From: Verrucomicrobiota bacterium
GTDB lineage: Bacteria; Verrucomicrobiota; Kiritimatiellia; CAIQIC01
NCBI GenBank assembly: GCA_004321905.1
Contig: SCQF01000041.1
Coordinates: 1-64,000, forward strand
DNA: 64,000 bases
Reading direction: 5' to 3'
Made by a program: the position numbers and the translations under genes. This document shows, in pieces, positions 1-7,291 of the stretch. Under the pieces are notes generated by a model that saw only the letters and a program-made list of their open reading frames with translations, made no database searches and was not told the origin of the DNA. How positions within the stretch are numbered: position 1 is the stretch's first letter; each line of letters starts with the position of its first letter.

Positions 1-1
1 G

Positions 2-1282
2 GTGGACAATGCGGCATTCGCCATGGAACAGTATGGCTATGATACGGCGGGTCGGCGCAATTTCACCAAGCAACTAGGTGGACGTGGTGATGTTTATAAC
101 TATGACAGCGCCGATCAAGTAACGCGTGTCTATTATGATGCGCTCAATCCAGATACCACACCGTCAAATCCGCAAAACACCGTGAACTATGTTTACGACA
201 AGACTGGTAATCGTAGCCGCGTAACAGTGAATGGGACGGCAACCCGGTATCAAGCCAATGGATTGAATCAATACACACGGATAGGCGGAGCTTATCCTAC
301 CTATGACCAAGCGGGTAATCTCACCGTGCTGGGTAGTGACCAGTATGCCTATGATGCGCAGAATCGGATGGTTTCGGCGACAGTCGGCACCAACATGGTG
401 CAAAGCTTTTACGACGCGCGGAACCGTTGCGTGGCACGGCGGAACTTCGTTTTTGATCCCCAAGCCTCCGTCTTCATTCAAGATTATTCTACCTGTCTGT
501 TCTACGATGGTTGGAACCTGATTGAAGAAGTCCGGAATAACGGAACTCCTGTAGCCTATGTCCACGGCCTGTACACGGATGAACTGGTGGCTAAAATCTC
601 AACGAGTAACACAGTCTATTACCACGCCGATGTCTTGGGCAACGTGACGCACCTGACGGACGAGAGTGGCAACGTGGTAGAGCAATACAAGTATGACGTA
701 TTTGGACACCCGACAATTCTGTCACCTGTCTCCGGCGTGCTGTCTTCTTCCGCTTACGGCAACCGCTTCCTGTTCACGGGACGTGAATGGCTTGCAGAAC
801 TGGGTCTTTATGACTATCGCAACCGGATATACTCACCGATGCTGGGGCGCTTCGTGCAAACCGATCCAATGGGGTTCTTGGCAGGAGATGTAAATATCTA
901 TAGGTATTGTGGGAATAATCCTGTAGATTATTATGATTTTGATGGGCTGAATAAAAAGGTCATTAAAGACGTCACAATAACACACTACTGTAATTGTGAG
1001 AAGTGTACCGGGAAAAGCCTAGGGGATAAAGGATATGGAGTTACATCGGATGGATCGGTCGCTGGTGATGGGACAGTAGCAACAGACTGGAGTCAAATCC
1101 CTGACGGATCAACCGTAAGCTGGACTGATCCTCAAGGGAAAAAGCATACAGGTACTGTACAAGATAAAGGTGGTGCAATTCACAAGAATAAGATGGATGT
1201 TTGGACGAAAGATCATAAAACAGCCCTTCAAAGAGGTCGCTATAAGGCAGATGTCACAGTAACTCTTCCTAAGGGGAAATAA
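2..1282 (+). CDS. RHS repeat-associated core protein, C-terminal part, with 3D-domain toxin tip (5' end outside window)
   Basis: The open frame runs in from the window edge, so only the last ~426 residues are visible. Residues ~1-250 carry YD-type repeats (YDTAGRRN, YDKTGNR, YDQAGNL, YDAQNRM). The conserved RHS core follows at ~255-315 with FTGREW, GLYDYRNRIYSPMLGRF, DPMGFLAG and YDFDG. After the core comes a ~110-residue variable tip with CNCEKCTGK, VATDWSQIPDG, VQDKGG and KMDVW. The three aspartates (TD, QD, MD), the spacing and the CxCxxC start match the 3D/RlpA-like double-psi barrel family, whose members are linked to peptidoglycan lytic transglycosylase activity. RHS proteins encapsulate and deliver such tips, so I infer a wall-targeting polymorphic toxin. 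The DNA becomes AT-rich after the core (~880 on), as expected for a swapped tip. RHS assignment is firm; tip activity is inferred. Confidence 0.88.
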   Translation: MDNAAFAMEQYGYDTAGRRNFTKQLGGRGDVYNYDSADQVTRVYYDALNPDTTPSNPQNTVNYVYDKTGNRSRVTVNGTATRYQANGLNQYTRIGGAYPTYDQAGNLTVLGSDQYAYDAQNRMVSATVGTNMVQSFYDARNRCVARRNFVFDPQASVFIQDYSTCLFYDGWNLIEEVRNNGTPVAYVHGLYTDELVAKISTSNTVYYHADVLGNVTHLTDESGNVVEQYKYDVFGHPTILSPVSGVLSSSAYGNRFLFTGREWLAELGLYDYRNRIYSPMLGRFVQTDPMGFLAGDVNIYRYCGNNPVDYYDFDGLNKKVIKDVTITHYCNCEKCTGKSLGDKGYGVTSDGSVAGDGTVATDWSQIPDGSTVSWTDPQGKKHTGTVQDKGGAIHKNKMDVWTKDHKTALQRGRYKADVTVTLPKGK

Positions 1283-1713
1283 TGAAAGGATTTTTGGCTT
1301 CGTGTCTATTGCTTCTTCTTCCTTGCTTGCCGAGATGCGACGCAAAGGAACTTAACGTATCATTGCCGAGGGGAGGCATATCTATTGCGCGACAAGCGTA
1401 TATATATACTCAAATGCCATTCTCGATAGAGCATTGGTCTTATTGGAGAAAACAATTTGAAACCAATACCAATATAGTTATGGCCTCTAATTCATCAACT
1501 AAAATCCGAGTTAGAGATATGGCTCTCCTCTTTTTAGAGACAATGGCTAGAGAAAGCTTCTTGAATGCAACTAATCACAGCTACATGGTCGAAGAAATAG
1601 TTTCAATCTCTGTTAACAATGAAATATATAGATATTGTATTACGTTTTGCCCTGACACCGAATTTAATACAGTGAAGGCGTCCTTGGTTTCTTTTGAAAA
1701 ATTATTAAAATAA
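1282..1713 (+). CDS. Candidate periplasmic immunity protein for the RHS 3D tip
   Basis: 143 aa. The ATG overlaps the TAA of the RHS gene (TAATG), so the two are probably translationally coupled. The N-terminus MKGFLASCLLLLLPCLPRC is a clear export signal, possibly a lipoprotein signal ending at Cys19. The remaining ~120 residues match no family I recognise; they include WSYWRKQF, an acidic/aromatic middle, and a two-Cys YRYCITFCPD segment near the C-terminus. The gene is strongly AT-rich compared with its neighbours, as is the toxin tip, suggesting joint acquisition. Position directly after a toxin tip plus export to the compartment where a peptidoglycan-acting tip would work are the grounds for calling it immunity. 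No sequence motif proves it. Confidence 0.6.
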   Translation: MKGFLASCLLLLLPCLPRCDAKELNVSLPRGGISIARQAYIYTQMPFSIEHWSYWRKQFETNTNIVMASNSSTKIRVRDMALLFLETMARESFLNATNHSYMVEEIVSISVNNEIYRYCITFCPDTEFNTVKASLVSFEKLLK

Positions 1714-1822
1714 ACTTCGGATATCTGGGGCGTGTCCTTCAGGACGTGAACATCGGGGGCGCGTCTTCACTTTTCACATTTGATTTGGTGCGCGGCATAA
1801 AACCGACTGTTAGTGCGATCGG

Positions 1823-1871
1823 TTTCCAAGGGTTGGAAAAGTCGTGTAGATGTTTTTCCAAGCCTTGGAAA
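1823..1871. repeat. Palindrome doublet 1
   Basis: Two near-perfect palindromes of the TTTCCAAGSCTTGGAAA family centred at 1831 (central G) and 1863 (central C), 32 bp apart. They lie between the immunity gene and the left end of the IS element. The two units can pair with each other as well as with themselves. Confidence 0.93.
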
Positions 1872-1941
1872 CGAACAGTGACGTGACTCCGTTTTTTGGA
1901 GCCGGGTAGTGTGTTAGTCTGGGCCGATAGGAGACCCAGAT

Positions 1942-2208
1942 ATGAAAGGGAAGCGGTTCACGACGGAAGACAAGGTCCGCATATTACGTGAGGCTGATCA
2001 CGCGAAGAGCATCGGGGAGGTCTGTCAGGTGCACAACATCTCGGAGGTTACGTTCCACCGCTGGAAAAAAGACTTGGGGATGATGAGCATACCGGAGGCT
2101 CGGCGCCTGAAGGATCTGGAAAAGGAAAACGGTGAGCTGAAGAAGATGTTGGCCGAGGCCCTGCTGGCCAAGCGGGTGCTGGAGGCGGTATGCGAAAAAA
2201 AATTATAA
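1942..2208 (+). CDS. IS3-family transposase OrfA
   Basis: 88 aa. The N-terminal helix-turn-helix (RFTTEDKVRILREAD ... GEVCQVHNISEVTFHRWKK) is typical of IS3 OrfA and binds the element ends. It is followed by a leucine-zipper-like coiled segment (EARRLKDLEKENGELKKML) used for multimerisation. The ATG follows GATAGGAGACCCAGAT, a good ribosome-binding site. It overlaps orfB by 19 bases in the -1 frame. Intact. Confidence 0.92.
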   Translation: MKGKRFTTEDKVRILREADHAKSIGEVCQVHNISEVTFHRWKKDLGMMSIPEARRLKDLEKENGELKKMLAEALLAKRVLEAVCEKKL

Positions 2209-3104
2209 GCCCGGGGCATCGGCGGCAGATGGCTCGCCAGGTCGTGGCGGAAGGCTTGTGTTCCGGGCGCGCCGTGTGTCGGATCTTGCAGTTGTCCCGC
2301 GCGACGTATGGCTACCGTCAACGGGTGCCAAGCTCGGCCGAGGCGCAACTGCGCCAACGTCTGTTGGCACTATCGACACAGCATCCCCGCTATGGTTACC
2401 GACGGATCACAGCCCTCTTGCGGCGCGAAGGCTGGCGCGTGGGTAAACGCCAGATTCAGCGCCTGCGCCGGGCCGAAGGTTTGCGCGTGCCGCCCACGAA
2501 GCGCAAACTCTGCCGGCGTGGTACATCCACGGGCTTGCCAACCCACGCGACCCATCGCGGGCAGGTGTGGACGTGGGCTTTCATCGCCGACGCTACGGTG
2601 CGCGGTGGCGCCTTGCGGATGCTAACAATAGTGGATGAATACACGCGGGAGTGCCATGTCTTGCGGGCGGATCGGGCGCTGCGTTCCCGTGACGTCCTAC
2701 ATTGGTTGGCGGCGGCGATAGGTGAGCATGGCGCTCCAGAGTATCTGCGTAGCGACAATGGCTCGGAGTTCATCGCTAAAATCGTGCAACAATGGTTGGC
2801 CGCTAACCACATCAAGACCATCTACATCGAGCCGGGTAGTCCTTGGCAAAACGGCTTTGTCGAAAGCTTCCATGGTCGCTTTCGGGACGAGTGCTTGAAT
2901 CGGGAGCAGCTTTGGACGCTGACCGAGGACTTCCGGCGCGAATACAACCACTTTAGGCCGCACAGCCGACTGGGCTATGCCAGCCCTGCGCAGTTCGCGG
3001 CACAACGGAATCCATTCCCAGCTCCGGTCGGGCTCCGCCCTCCCTCCGCTGGGAATGGACAAAAACAAGACGTAGCGATAACATCAACCAAGATCGCCGA
3101 CTAA
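2190..3104 (+). CDS. IS3-family transposase OrfB (DDE integrase core)
   Basis: 304 aa, or the C-terminal part of an OrfAB fusion made by -1 frameshifting. It has an HTH-like N-terminus (RRQMARQVVAEGLCSGRAVCRIL), an HTH_21-type segment (QHPRYGYRRITALLRREG), then the rve integrase core. The catalytic residues are visible: D in WTWAFIADAT, D in RSDNGSEF and E in NGFVESFHGRFRDE, followed by the YNHFRPHSRLGYASPAQF tail. The catalytic triad is complete and I see no frameshift or stop, so the element could still be active. Confidence 0.93.
   Translation: MRKKIISPGHRRQMARQVVAEGLCSGRAVCRILQLSRATYGYRQRVPSSAEAQLRQRLLALSTQHPRYGYRRITALLRREGWRVGKRQIQRLRRAEGLRVPPTKRKLCRRGTSTGLPTHATHRGQVWTWAFIADATVRGGALRMLTIVDEYTRECHVLRADRALRSRDVLHWLAAAIGEHGAPEYLRSDNGSEFIAKIVQQWLAANHIKTIYIEPGSPWQNGFVESFHGRFRDECLNREQLWTLTEDFRREYNHFRPHSRLGYASPAQFAAQRNPFPAPVGLRPPSAGNGQKQDVAITSTKIAD
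2195..2202 (+). other. Probable programmed -1 frameshift site of the IS
   Basis: A run of eight A residues lies in the orfA/orfB overlap, and orfB is in the -1 frame relative to orfA. A-run slippery heptamers at this position are the standard way IS3 elements make the OrfAB fusion transposase. Confidence 0.7.
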
Positions 3105-3170
3105 CATGAGCGTGGCTTGGAAATGTAAGTCCGGTCACAACCTTCTCCCGCATAATGCGGAAAAGTCACT

Positions 3171-3221
3171 ATTCCCAAGGATTGGAACACCAACCAAACT
3201 GAAGTTCCAAAGATTGGAAAA
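3171..3221. repeat. Palindrome doublet 2 (degenerate)
   Basis: Two decayed units, CCAAGGATTGG and CCAAAGATTGG, centred at 3180 and 3212. The 32-bp spacing is intact although the arms have mutated and both centres are G. It abuts the right end of the IS element. Confidence 0.8.
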
Positions 3222-3290
3222 CTAAAACACCGATACCACTATCTGCATTGACCGAACGATAGACCGGTCAACGCCGATGGCCGTGGAGAT

Positions 3291-3377
3291 TTAACGGGCG
3301 CGTTTTTTGGCTTTTTTGATCGTCTTCTTGGCAGGCGCGGGTTTCTTCTTCGCCGTTTTCTTTGCTTGCTTGGCCAT
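3291..3377 (-). CDS. 28-aa lysine-rich basic peptide
   Basis: The reading frame gives MAKQAKKTAKKKPAPAKK followed by TIKKAKKRAR and a TAA stop. ATG is at 3377 and an AAAAAAAGGATA Shine-Dalgarno-like stretch precedes it. More than half the residues are Lys/Arg, with AKK and PAKK repeats like the C-terminal tails of bacterial histone-H1-like proteins, so nucleic-acid binding is a reasonable inference. It is too short for most automatic gene callers. The free-standing position and good ribosome-binding site support a real gene; low-complexity composition makes homology hard to judge. Confidence 0.55.
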   Translation of the reverse strand: MAKQAKKTAKKKPAPAKKTIKKAKKRAR

Positions 3378-3495
3378 GGTTGTATCCTTTTTTTGCGACA
3401 CAGAGTCGCCGGACTGTTTTTACCGACCAGCGCACTGTGCGCTTCTTCTGAAAAATTAGCGATACATTCTTTTAGAAAAACACACGATTTCGGAT

Positions 3496-3587
3496 TGGCG
3501 GAGAGGGAGGGATTCGAACCCTCGTTCCGCCGTTAAGCGGAAACACGCTTTCCAGGCGTGCCCAATCAACCACTCTGGCACCTCTCC
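3496..3587 (-). tRNA. tRNA-Ser (GGA anticodon)
   Basis: On the minus strand a 92-nt class II tRNA can be folded: acceptor GGAGAGG/CCTCTCC, anticodon loop with GGA in CCTGGAAAG, a long variable arm (CCGCTTAACGGCGG), T-arm GGTTCGAATCC and an encoded CCA. The long variable arm and GGA anticodon specify serine (UCC/UCU codons). It sits upstream of and divergent to the cyclase-like lipoprotein. Confidence 0.95.
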
Positions 3588-3697
3588 GCAGGAGCGCGTA
3601 GCAGCGCAGTCGGGATATAGTAAATGCCGAACTTTTTCAACACCAATCACGGCCGCGGCGCTTGCGCCTGCGCTGTTTTCGCCTAAGATGCGTCCGT

Positions 3698-4633
3698 GTG
3701 AACACGAAGTATTCGTTGATGATTGGTCTGGCCGCGACGCTATGGCTCGCCGTGCTCAGCGGGTGTGGCCGCCATGAAAAGGCGCCCATACCTCTACCGG
3801 TTTTGGATGTTGCTGATTTTGATGGCGCGCGCGCGCTGGCAGAAGTCGGCGCCTTCGTTGCGCTCGGCCCACGCGAGGGCGGCACTACCAACGCCCAGCG
3901 GGCGGCGGACTATCTTGCCGCGCGGCTCCGCAACTTGGCGGTGGCCACCGAAGTCCAATCGTTTCCAGATGCCGCGCCCGGCGGTACCGCAACGTTCCAC
4001 AACGTCGTCGGGAAAATTCCTGGTACCGGCGACCAAGCCTTGATTATCCTTGGCGCGCACTACGACACGAAGAGTGGCATCCCCGGTTTCGTCGGCGCGA
4101 ACGATTCCGGCTCCGGCGTCGGCGTCCTGCTCGCACTCGCGCGCGCGCTCAAGCCCGCGTGGCACGGCGCGCCGGACATCTGGCTGGCGTTTTTCGATGG
4201 CGAGGAATGCCGCGTGACCTACGGCGCGCAGGATGGCTTCCACGGCAGCCGTCATCTCGCGCAACAACTGGTGGCCACAGGTCGCGCCAAAGATGTACGC
4301 GCGGTGATTTTGTTGGACATGATCGGCGACCGCGACCTGACCGTGACGTTGCCGCCGAACGGTTCACCGACGCTGACCAGCCTCGCGCTGACTGCCGCCG
4401 AGCGCTTAGGCGTGCGCGAAAAATTCAGCCTGTCACCGGTTGCAATCCTCGACGACCATCAGCCCTTTCTCAACGCCGGTATGCCCGCCGTGGACTTGAT
4501 TGATTTCCAGTTCGGGAGCGCGCCGGGCCGCAATGATTATTGGCACACGGCCGCCGATACGCCCGACAAACTCAGCGCGGAAAGCCTGCAAACCACCGGC
4601 CGCGTCGTCTTGCAGATGCTGCAAAACCTCTGA
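3698..4633 (+). CDS. Glutaminyl-peptide cyclotransferase-like M28 family lipoprotein
   Basis: I chose the GTG at 3698, giving 311 aa starting VNTKYSLMIG, because it places a clean lipoprotein signal with lipobox L-S-G-C (Cys23); a TTG at 3662 is possible. The body is an M28-type zinc fold: GAHYDTK (Zn His/Asp), GANDSGSGVG (Zn Asp), FFDGEEC (acid catalyst region), GSRHLA, LLDMIGD, DDHQPFL and a terminal zinc His in YWHTAADTPDKL. The FFDGEE...GSRHLA...LLDxIG...DDHxPFL series is more like animal/bacterial glutaminyl cyclases than ordinary M28 aminopeptidases. The predicted role is N-terminal pyroglutamate formation on exported peptides; an aminopeptidase cannot be excluded. Confidence 0.8.
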   Translation: MNTKYSLMIGLAATLWLAVLSGCGRHEKAPIPLPVLDVADFDGARALAEVGAFVALGPREGGTTNAQRAADYLAARLRNLAVATEVQSFPDAAPGGTATFHNVVGKIPGTGDQALIILGAHYDTKSGIPGFVGANDSGSGVGVLLALARALKPAWHGAPDIWLAFFDGEECRVTYGAQDGFHGSRHLAQQLVATGRAKDVRAVILLDMIGDRDLTVTLPPNGSPTLTSLALTAAERLGVREKFSLSPVAILDDHQPFLNAGMPAVDLIDFQFGSAPGRNDYWHTAADTPDKLSAESLQTTGRVVLQMLQNL

Positions 4634-4643
4634 TTTCGCCACG

Positions 4644-4694
4644 TTTTCCAAGGGTTGGAAAAAGGCGTAGTTTGATTTTCCAAGCCTTGGAAAA
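4644..4694. repeat. Palindrome doublet 3
   Basis: Units centred at 4653 (G) and 4685 (C), exactly 32 bp apart, fill the gap between two convergent genes (lipoprotein + and esterase -). Confidence 0.95.
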
Positions 4695-4703
4695 TTCGCG
4701 CCG

Positions 4704-5630
4704 CTACTTGTCAACCACTTCCGTCATCGTCGCCTCCGGCGCCGTAGTCAGCGTCGGCTTGCCTTGGGTATAGCCGTGGGCCACGAGGAATTCATCGGCC
4801 AGATACAGCGTCTTGCTGGTCCATGGCTCTTTGTTGAAAAAACCGTGGCCTTGTCCCGCCGCGGTGTAAAGACGCGCTTCAAAACCCAATTGCTGCGCCT
4901 GCTGGAGGTAGGTTTTGGCCTGGCTGAGCAGGCTGTCCTTGGCGCCAAAAAACATGACCGTGGGCGGCGTCTGTTTGCTCAGATGCTGGTTGGGCGAGAG
5001 CTGCACGGAAGGTTTGTTGGCGGCATAGTGCTGCATGATTTTCGGCTCAGTGACATCCAATGCCGGGTTGAACAGCACCAGCAGGTTGGGCTGCGAGGAA
5101 ATACGGAGGTCTTCCCCTTCCGCTTCATAGCCGGCGATCATGAAGGTGCTGGCCGCGACATGCCCGCCCGCCGACCCGCCGGCGGAGACGATCCGGTTGG
5201 GATCCACCCCCAGCGTGGCGGCGTTCTGCCGTACCCAGCGGATGGCGCTCTTCCCATCTTCCACGCACTTATCTATCGTCGTACCGTGCTGCTTTTTGAT
5301 GCGATAGTCGGCACACACGGCCACCATGCCACGCTCGGCCAGATATTTCGCCTGACTTTTAAACTGCCCCGCATTGCCACTCGTCCAGCCGCCGCCAAAA
5401 AAGAAAACAATGGCGGGCCGTTTATCTTCCGCGTGCCAATTTGCCGGAAAATTCAAATAGACGGCCAACTCACCTTGGGGCGTCTTTTTATAAATACGTT
5501 TTTCCATGTCATCAGTGGCGGCGGGGACCAACGCTGCTGTCACCGAGGCGACGAGTCCGCCGCCAACCAATACGAGGAAACCGGCACATCGTATGTGCTG
5601 CTTCACTTTTCCGGACAGAATCTTGAGCAT
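4704..5630 (-). CDS. Secreted alpha/beta-hydrolase (HSL/carbohydrate-esterase-like)
   Basis: 308 aa from ATG at 5630, which has an AGGAAG ribosome-binding site; an upstream start would add an unlikely leader. An N-terminal hydrophobic segment (CAGFLVLVGGGLVASVTAAL) acts as a signal peptide. The oxyanion region is PAIVFFFGGGWTSG, the nucleophile elbow is GGSAGG, an Asp lies in GAKDSLL, and the catalytic His is in GQGHGFF. This order is typical of the family that deacylates carbohydrates or small esters, and exported members are common in polysaccharide-degrading PVC bacteria. The substrate cannot be told from sequence. Confidence 0.85.
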   Translation of the reverse strand: MLKILSGKVKQHIRCAGFLVLVGGGLVASVTAALVPAATDDMEKRIYKKTPQGELAVYLNFPANWHAEDKRPAIVFFFGGGWTSGNAGQFKSQAKYLAERGMVAVCADYRIKKQHGTTIDKCVEDGKSAIRWVRQNAATLGVDPNRIVSAGGSAGGHVAASTFMIAGYEAEGEDLRISSQPNLLVLFNPALDVTEPKIMQHYAANKPSVQLSPNQHLSKQTPPTVMFFGAKDSLLSQAKTYLQQAQQLGFEARLYTAAGQGHGFFNKEPWTSKTLYLADEFLVAHGYTQGKPTLTTAPEATMTEVVDK

Positions 5631-5818
5631 ATTCTTCCTTTCGCCGGCCAGGTTGGCGGGCCGATTTTTGCAACCGCCGCGATGATGAAAATCATTCAGC
5701 ATTGTGTCAAGACTACACCGCCCATAATCTGTTACAATATTCACCGTTCAGCATACGTTGTCCGGCCACACTCGCCCGACGCATGAGCACAAGACGGCGT
5801 GACCGGGTCGGCGAAAAG

Positions 5819-6036
5819 ATGAGCATGAATGCAAATTACACGCGGTGCGATTTCCTGGGCTGGATCGGCTTGGGTGCGGCGACTTTGGCGCTGCCGCGCA
5901 GATGCCGGACAAGGTCAGGGAAATGACGGTACTGTGGGAAGATTATGCGCGCCGCACGCACGCGCTTCCGTGGCCGTGGGACTTGCCCTACGGTGATGCG
6001 GGAAAAGCTGCGAAGCATAAAAAGAAGAAACACTGA
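5819..6036 (+). pseudogene. Arylsulfatase relic: Tat-signal head fused out of frame to C-terminal tail
   Basis: The first part reads MSMNANYTRCDFLGWIGLGA then ATLALP, resembling the Tat leader of PVC sulfatases (an RRDFLxxxGLGAAALALP pattern with the second Arg changed to Cys). About 20 codons in, the frame changes and the DNA reads PDKVREMTVLWEDYARRTHA then LPWPWDLPYG and a Lys-rich end, which is the usual extreme C-terminus of an arylsulfatase. The ~450-residue catalytic domain, with its CxPxR formylglycine motif, is absent. I infer a large internal deletion plus frameshift. A palindrome doublet follows directly. Confidence 0.7.
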
Positions 6037-6041
6037 CCACG

Positions 6042-6092
6042 TTTCCAAGGGTTGAAAAAATGAACACACCAGATTTCCAAGGCTTGGAAAAA
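6042..6092. repeat. Palindrome doublet 4 (partly coding)
   Basis: Units centred at 6050 and 6082 (32 bp apart, both with central G). The second unit lies within the first codons of the PGPGW gene if its ATG at 6060 is used. Confidence 0.9.
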
Positions 6093-6344
6093 TCACGCTC
6101 TCCGCATTGGAGACGGCATCTGGCTCGTCAAGTTTTGGGTTGGACGCTGATCGTCGTCGGCATCATTGACTTACCGTTGCCGGGGCCGGGTTGGCTGATT
6201 ATCGGCATGGGCGCGATCGTGCTCGCGCCGTATGTCAAAATTTTCCACCGCTTCGTCGAGTGGATCAAATGGAAATTCCCCGCCGTGCGCGCATCGCTGG
6301 AACGGTTCGAGGCGAAACACGGGCGCGGTCAGCCACCTAGCTGA
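6060..6344 (+). CDS. PGPGW-motif small membrane protein
   Basis: 94 aa from ATG 6060, or 86 aa if the in-frame TTG at 6084 inside the palindrome is the start. Two hydrophobic segments flank a central PLPGPGWLIIGMGAIVLA stretch, the signature of the PGPGW putative transmembrane family of unknown function. If ATG 6060 is used, residues F6-Q-G-L-E-K are encoded by a palindrome unit. The 3' end overlaps the convergent radical SAM gene by 8 bp. Confidence 0.75.
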   Translation: MNTPDFQGLEKSRSPHWRRHLARQVLGWTLIVVGIIDLPLPGPGWLIIGMGAIVLAPYVKIFHRFVEWIKWKFPAVRASLERFEAKHGRGQPPS

Positions 6345-7278
6345 CGCTTTGTTGCCGGTGTTTGGTGTTGCCGGCGAATGGTTCGTCGCGCTCGAAGTCG
6401 GGCAGAAAATCCGGGTCGCCGGAATAGGGCTGCAAGAAAACGTTTCGGAAGCCGAGTTCCTCGACGGTGTCGCAGACGCGGCGATATTCCTCGGACGTGA
6501 GTGAACGATCAAGATGTTTCCGCTCGATGCACCGCTCCACGGGCTGGAACTGGCTCATCACCGAAAGCGGCAGCAACGGGCCGAATTCGGCGCGCAGCAG
6601 TTTGAGCACGTCGAGGCTGTTGGGCACGTAGCCGGGCAAAACGAGATGTCGAACAAGTACACCGCGTTTTGCGATCACGCCGTTATCAGGATCCCACGGC
6701 TCGAGAAATCCTTTCGCGGCGACCATCAAGCGCACGGCGTCCAGCGAGATTTCCGGATACCGGCGATAGCGCGTGCAGGCGAAGGCCAACTCGGCGTCGG
6801 CAAACTTGAAATCGGGCAGGAAAATATCCATGTACTCGGCGTAGAGAGGAATCAGGGTGGGGTCCTGCAAACCGGAACTGTTGAACAGGAACGGCAAATC
6901 TTCACCTTCGGCACGCAGGCGGCGGCAAAGGCGCTCCACATGCGGCCAGAAATGGTCGGGGGTGACGAAGTTGATGTTGTGCACTCCGGCGTGAATCAGT
7001 TTATGCGCGATGTCATAGAGTTCCTCGTCGTTCACCGCGCGGCCTTGGTGTTCGATCGAGATTTGATAATTCTGGCAGAAGAAGCATTGGCTGGAGCAAC
7101 CGCTAAAAAAAATGTTGCCGGAACCGTGTGTTCCGCTGAAGCATGGCTCCTCGCCAAAGTGCGGCCCGACACTGGCGATCCGGCACACGGCGGACTCGCC
7201 ACAGAAGCCGATCCGTCCGGCCACCCGATCCACGCCGCAGTGACGCGGACATAAATTGCACTCGCGATAACGTTGCAT
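6337..7278 (-). CDS. Radical SAM protein, PflA/PflX-like (COG1313 type)
   Basis: 313 aa from ATG 7278; a longer frame would run into the neighbouring acetyltransferase gene. An N-terminal cysteine cluster (CNLCPRHC, GFC) precedes the radical SAM motif CSSQCFFC (C61, C65, C68), which binds the [4Fe-4S] cluster that cleaves SAM. Downstream motifs (HNINFVTPDHF, LPDFKFAD, RHLVLPGY) match the PflX group, proteins related to pyruvate formate-lyase activase but usually encoded away from a glycyl-radical enzyme, as here. The target is unknown. Confidence 0.85.
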   Translation of the reverse strand: MQRYRECNLCPRHCGVDRVAGRIGFCGESAVCRIASVGPHFGEEPCFSGTHGSGNIFFSGCSSQCFFCQNYQISIEHQGRAVNDEELYDIAHKLIHAGVHNINFVTPDHFWPHVERLCRRLRAEGEDLPFLFNSSGLQDPTLIPLYAEYMDIFLPDFKFADAELAFACTRYRRYPEISLDAVRLMVAAKGFLEPWDPDNGVIAKRGVLVRHLVLPGYVPNSLDVLKLLRAEFGPLLPLSVMSQFQPVERCIERKHLDRSLTSEEYRRVCDTVEELGFRNVFLQPYSGDPDFLPDFERDEPFAGNTKHRQQSVS

Positions 7279-7291
7279 AATCCAACCCTTA

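Larger units (their letters stand above)
1884..3168 (+). mobile_element. IS3-family insertion sequence (IS407-like transposase)
   Basis: About 1.28 kb containing overlapping orfA and orfB. Candidate imperfect terminal inverted repeats begin TGACTCCG at ~1884 and, read on the minus strand, TGACTTTTCCG ending at ~3168. I see no convincing target-site duplication, so the exact ends are approximate. The element sits just after the RHS toxin/immunity pair, a common site for recombination scars, and is bracketed by two palindrome doublets. Confidence 0.75.

Noticed and set aside
1884-3168. Target-site duplication of the IS element
   Set aside because: No matching short direct repeat is visible at the inferred ends, and the terminal inverted repeats are too imperfect to fix the ends exactly.
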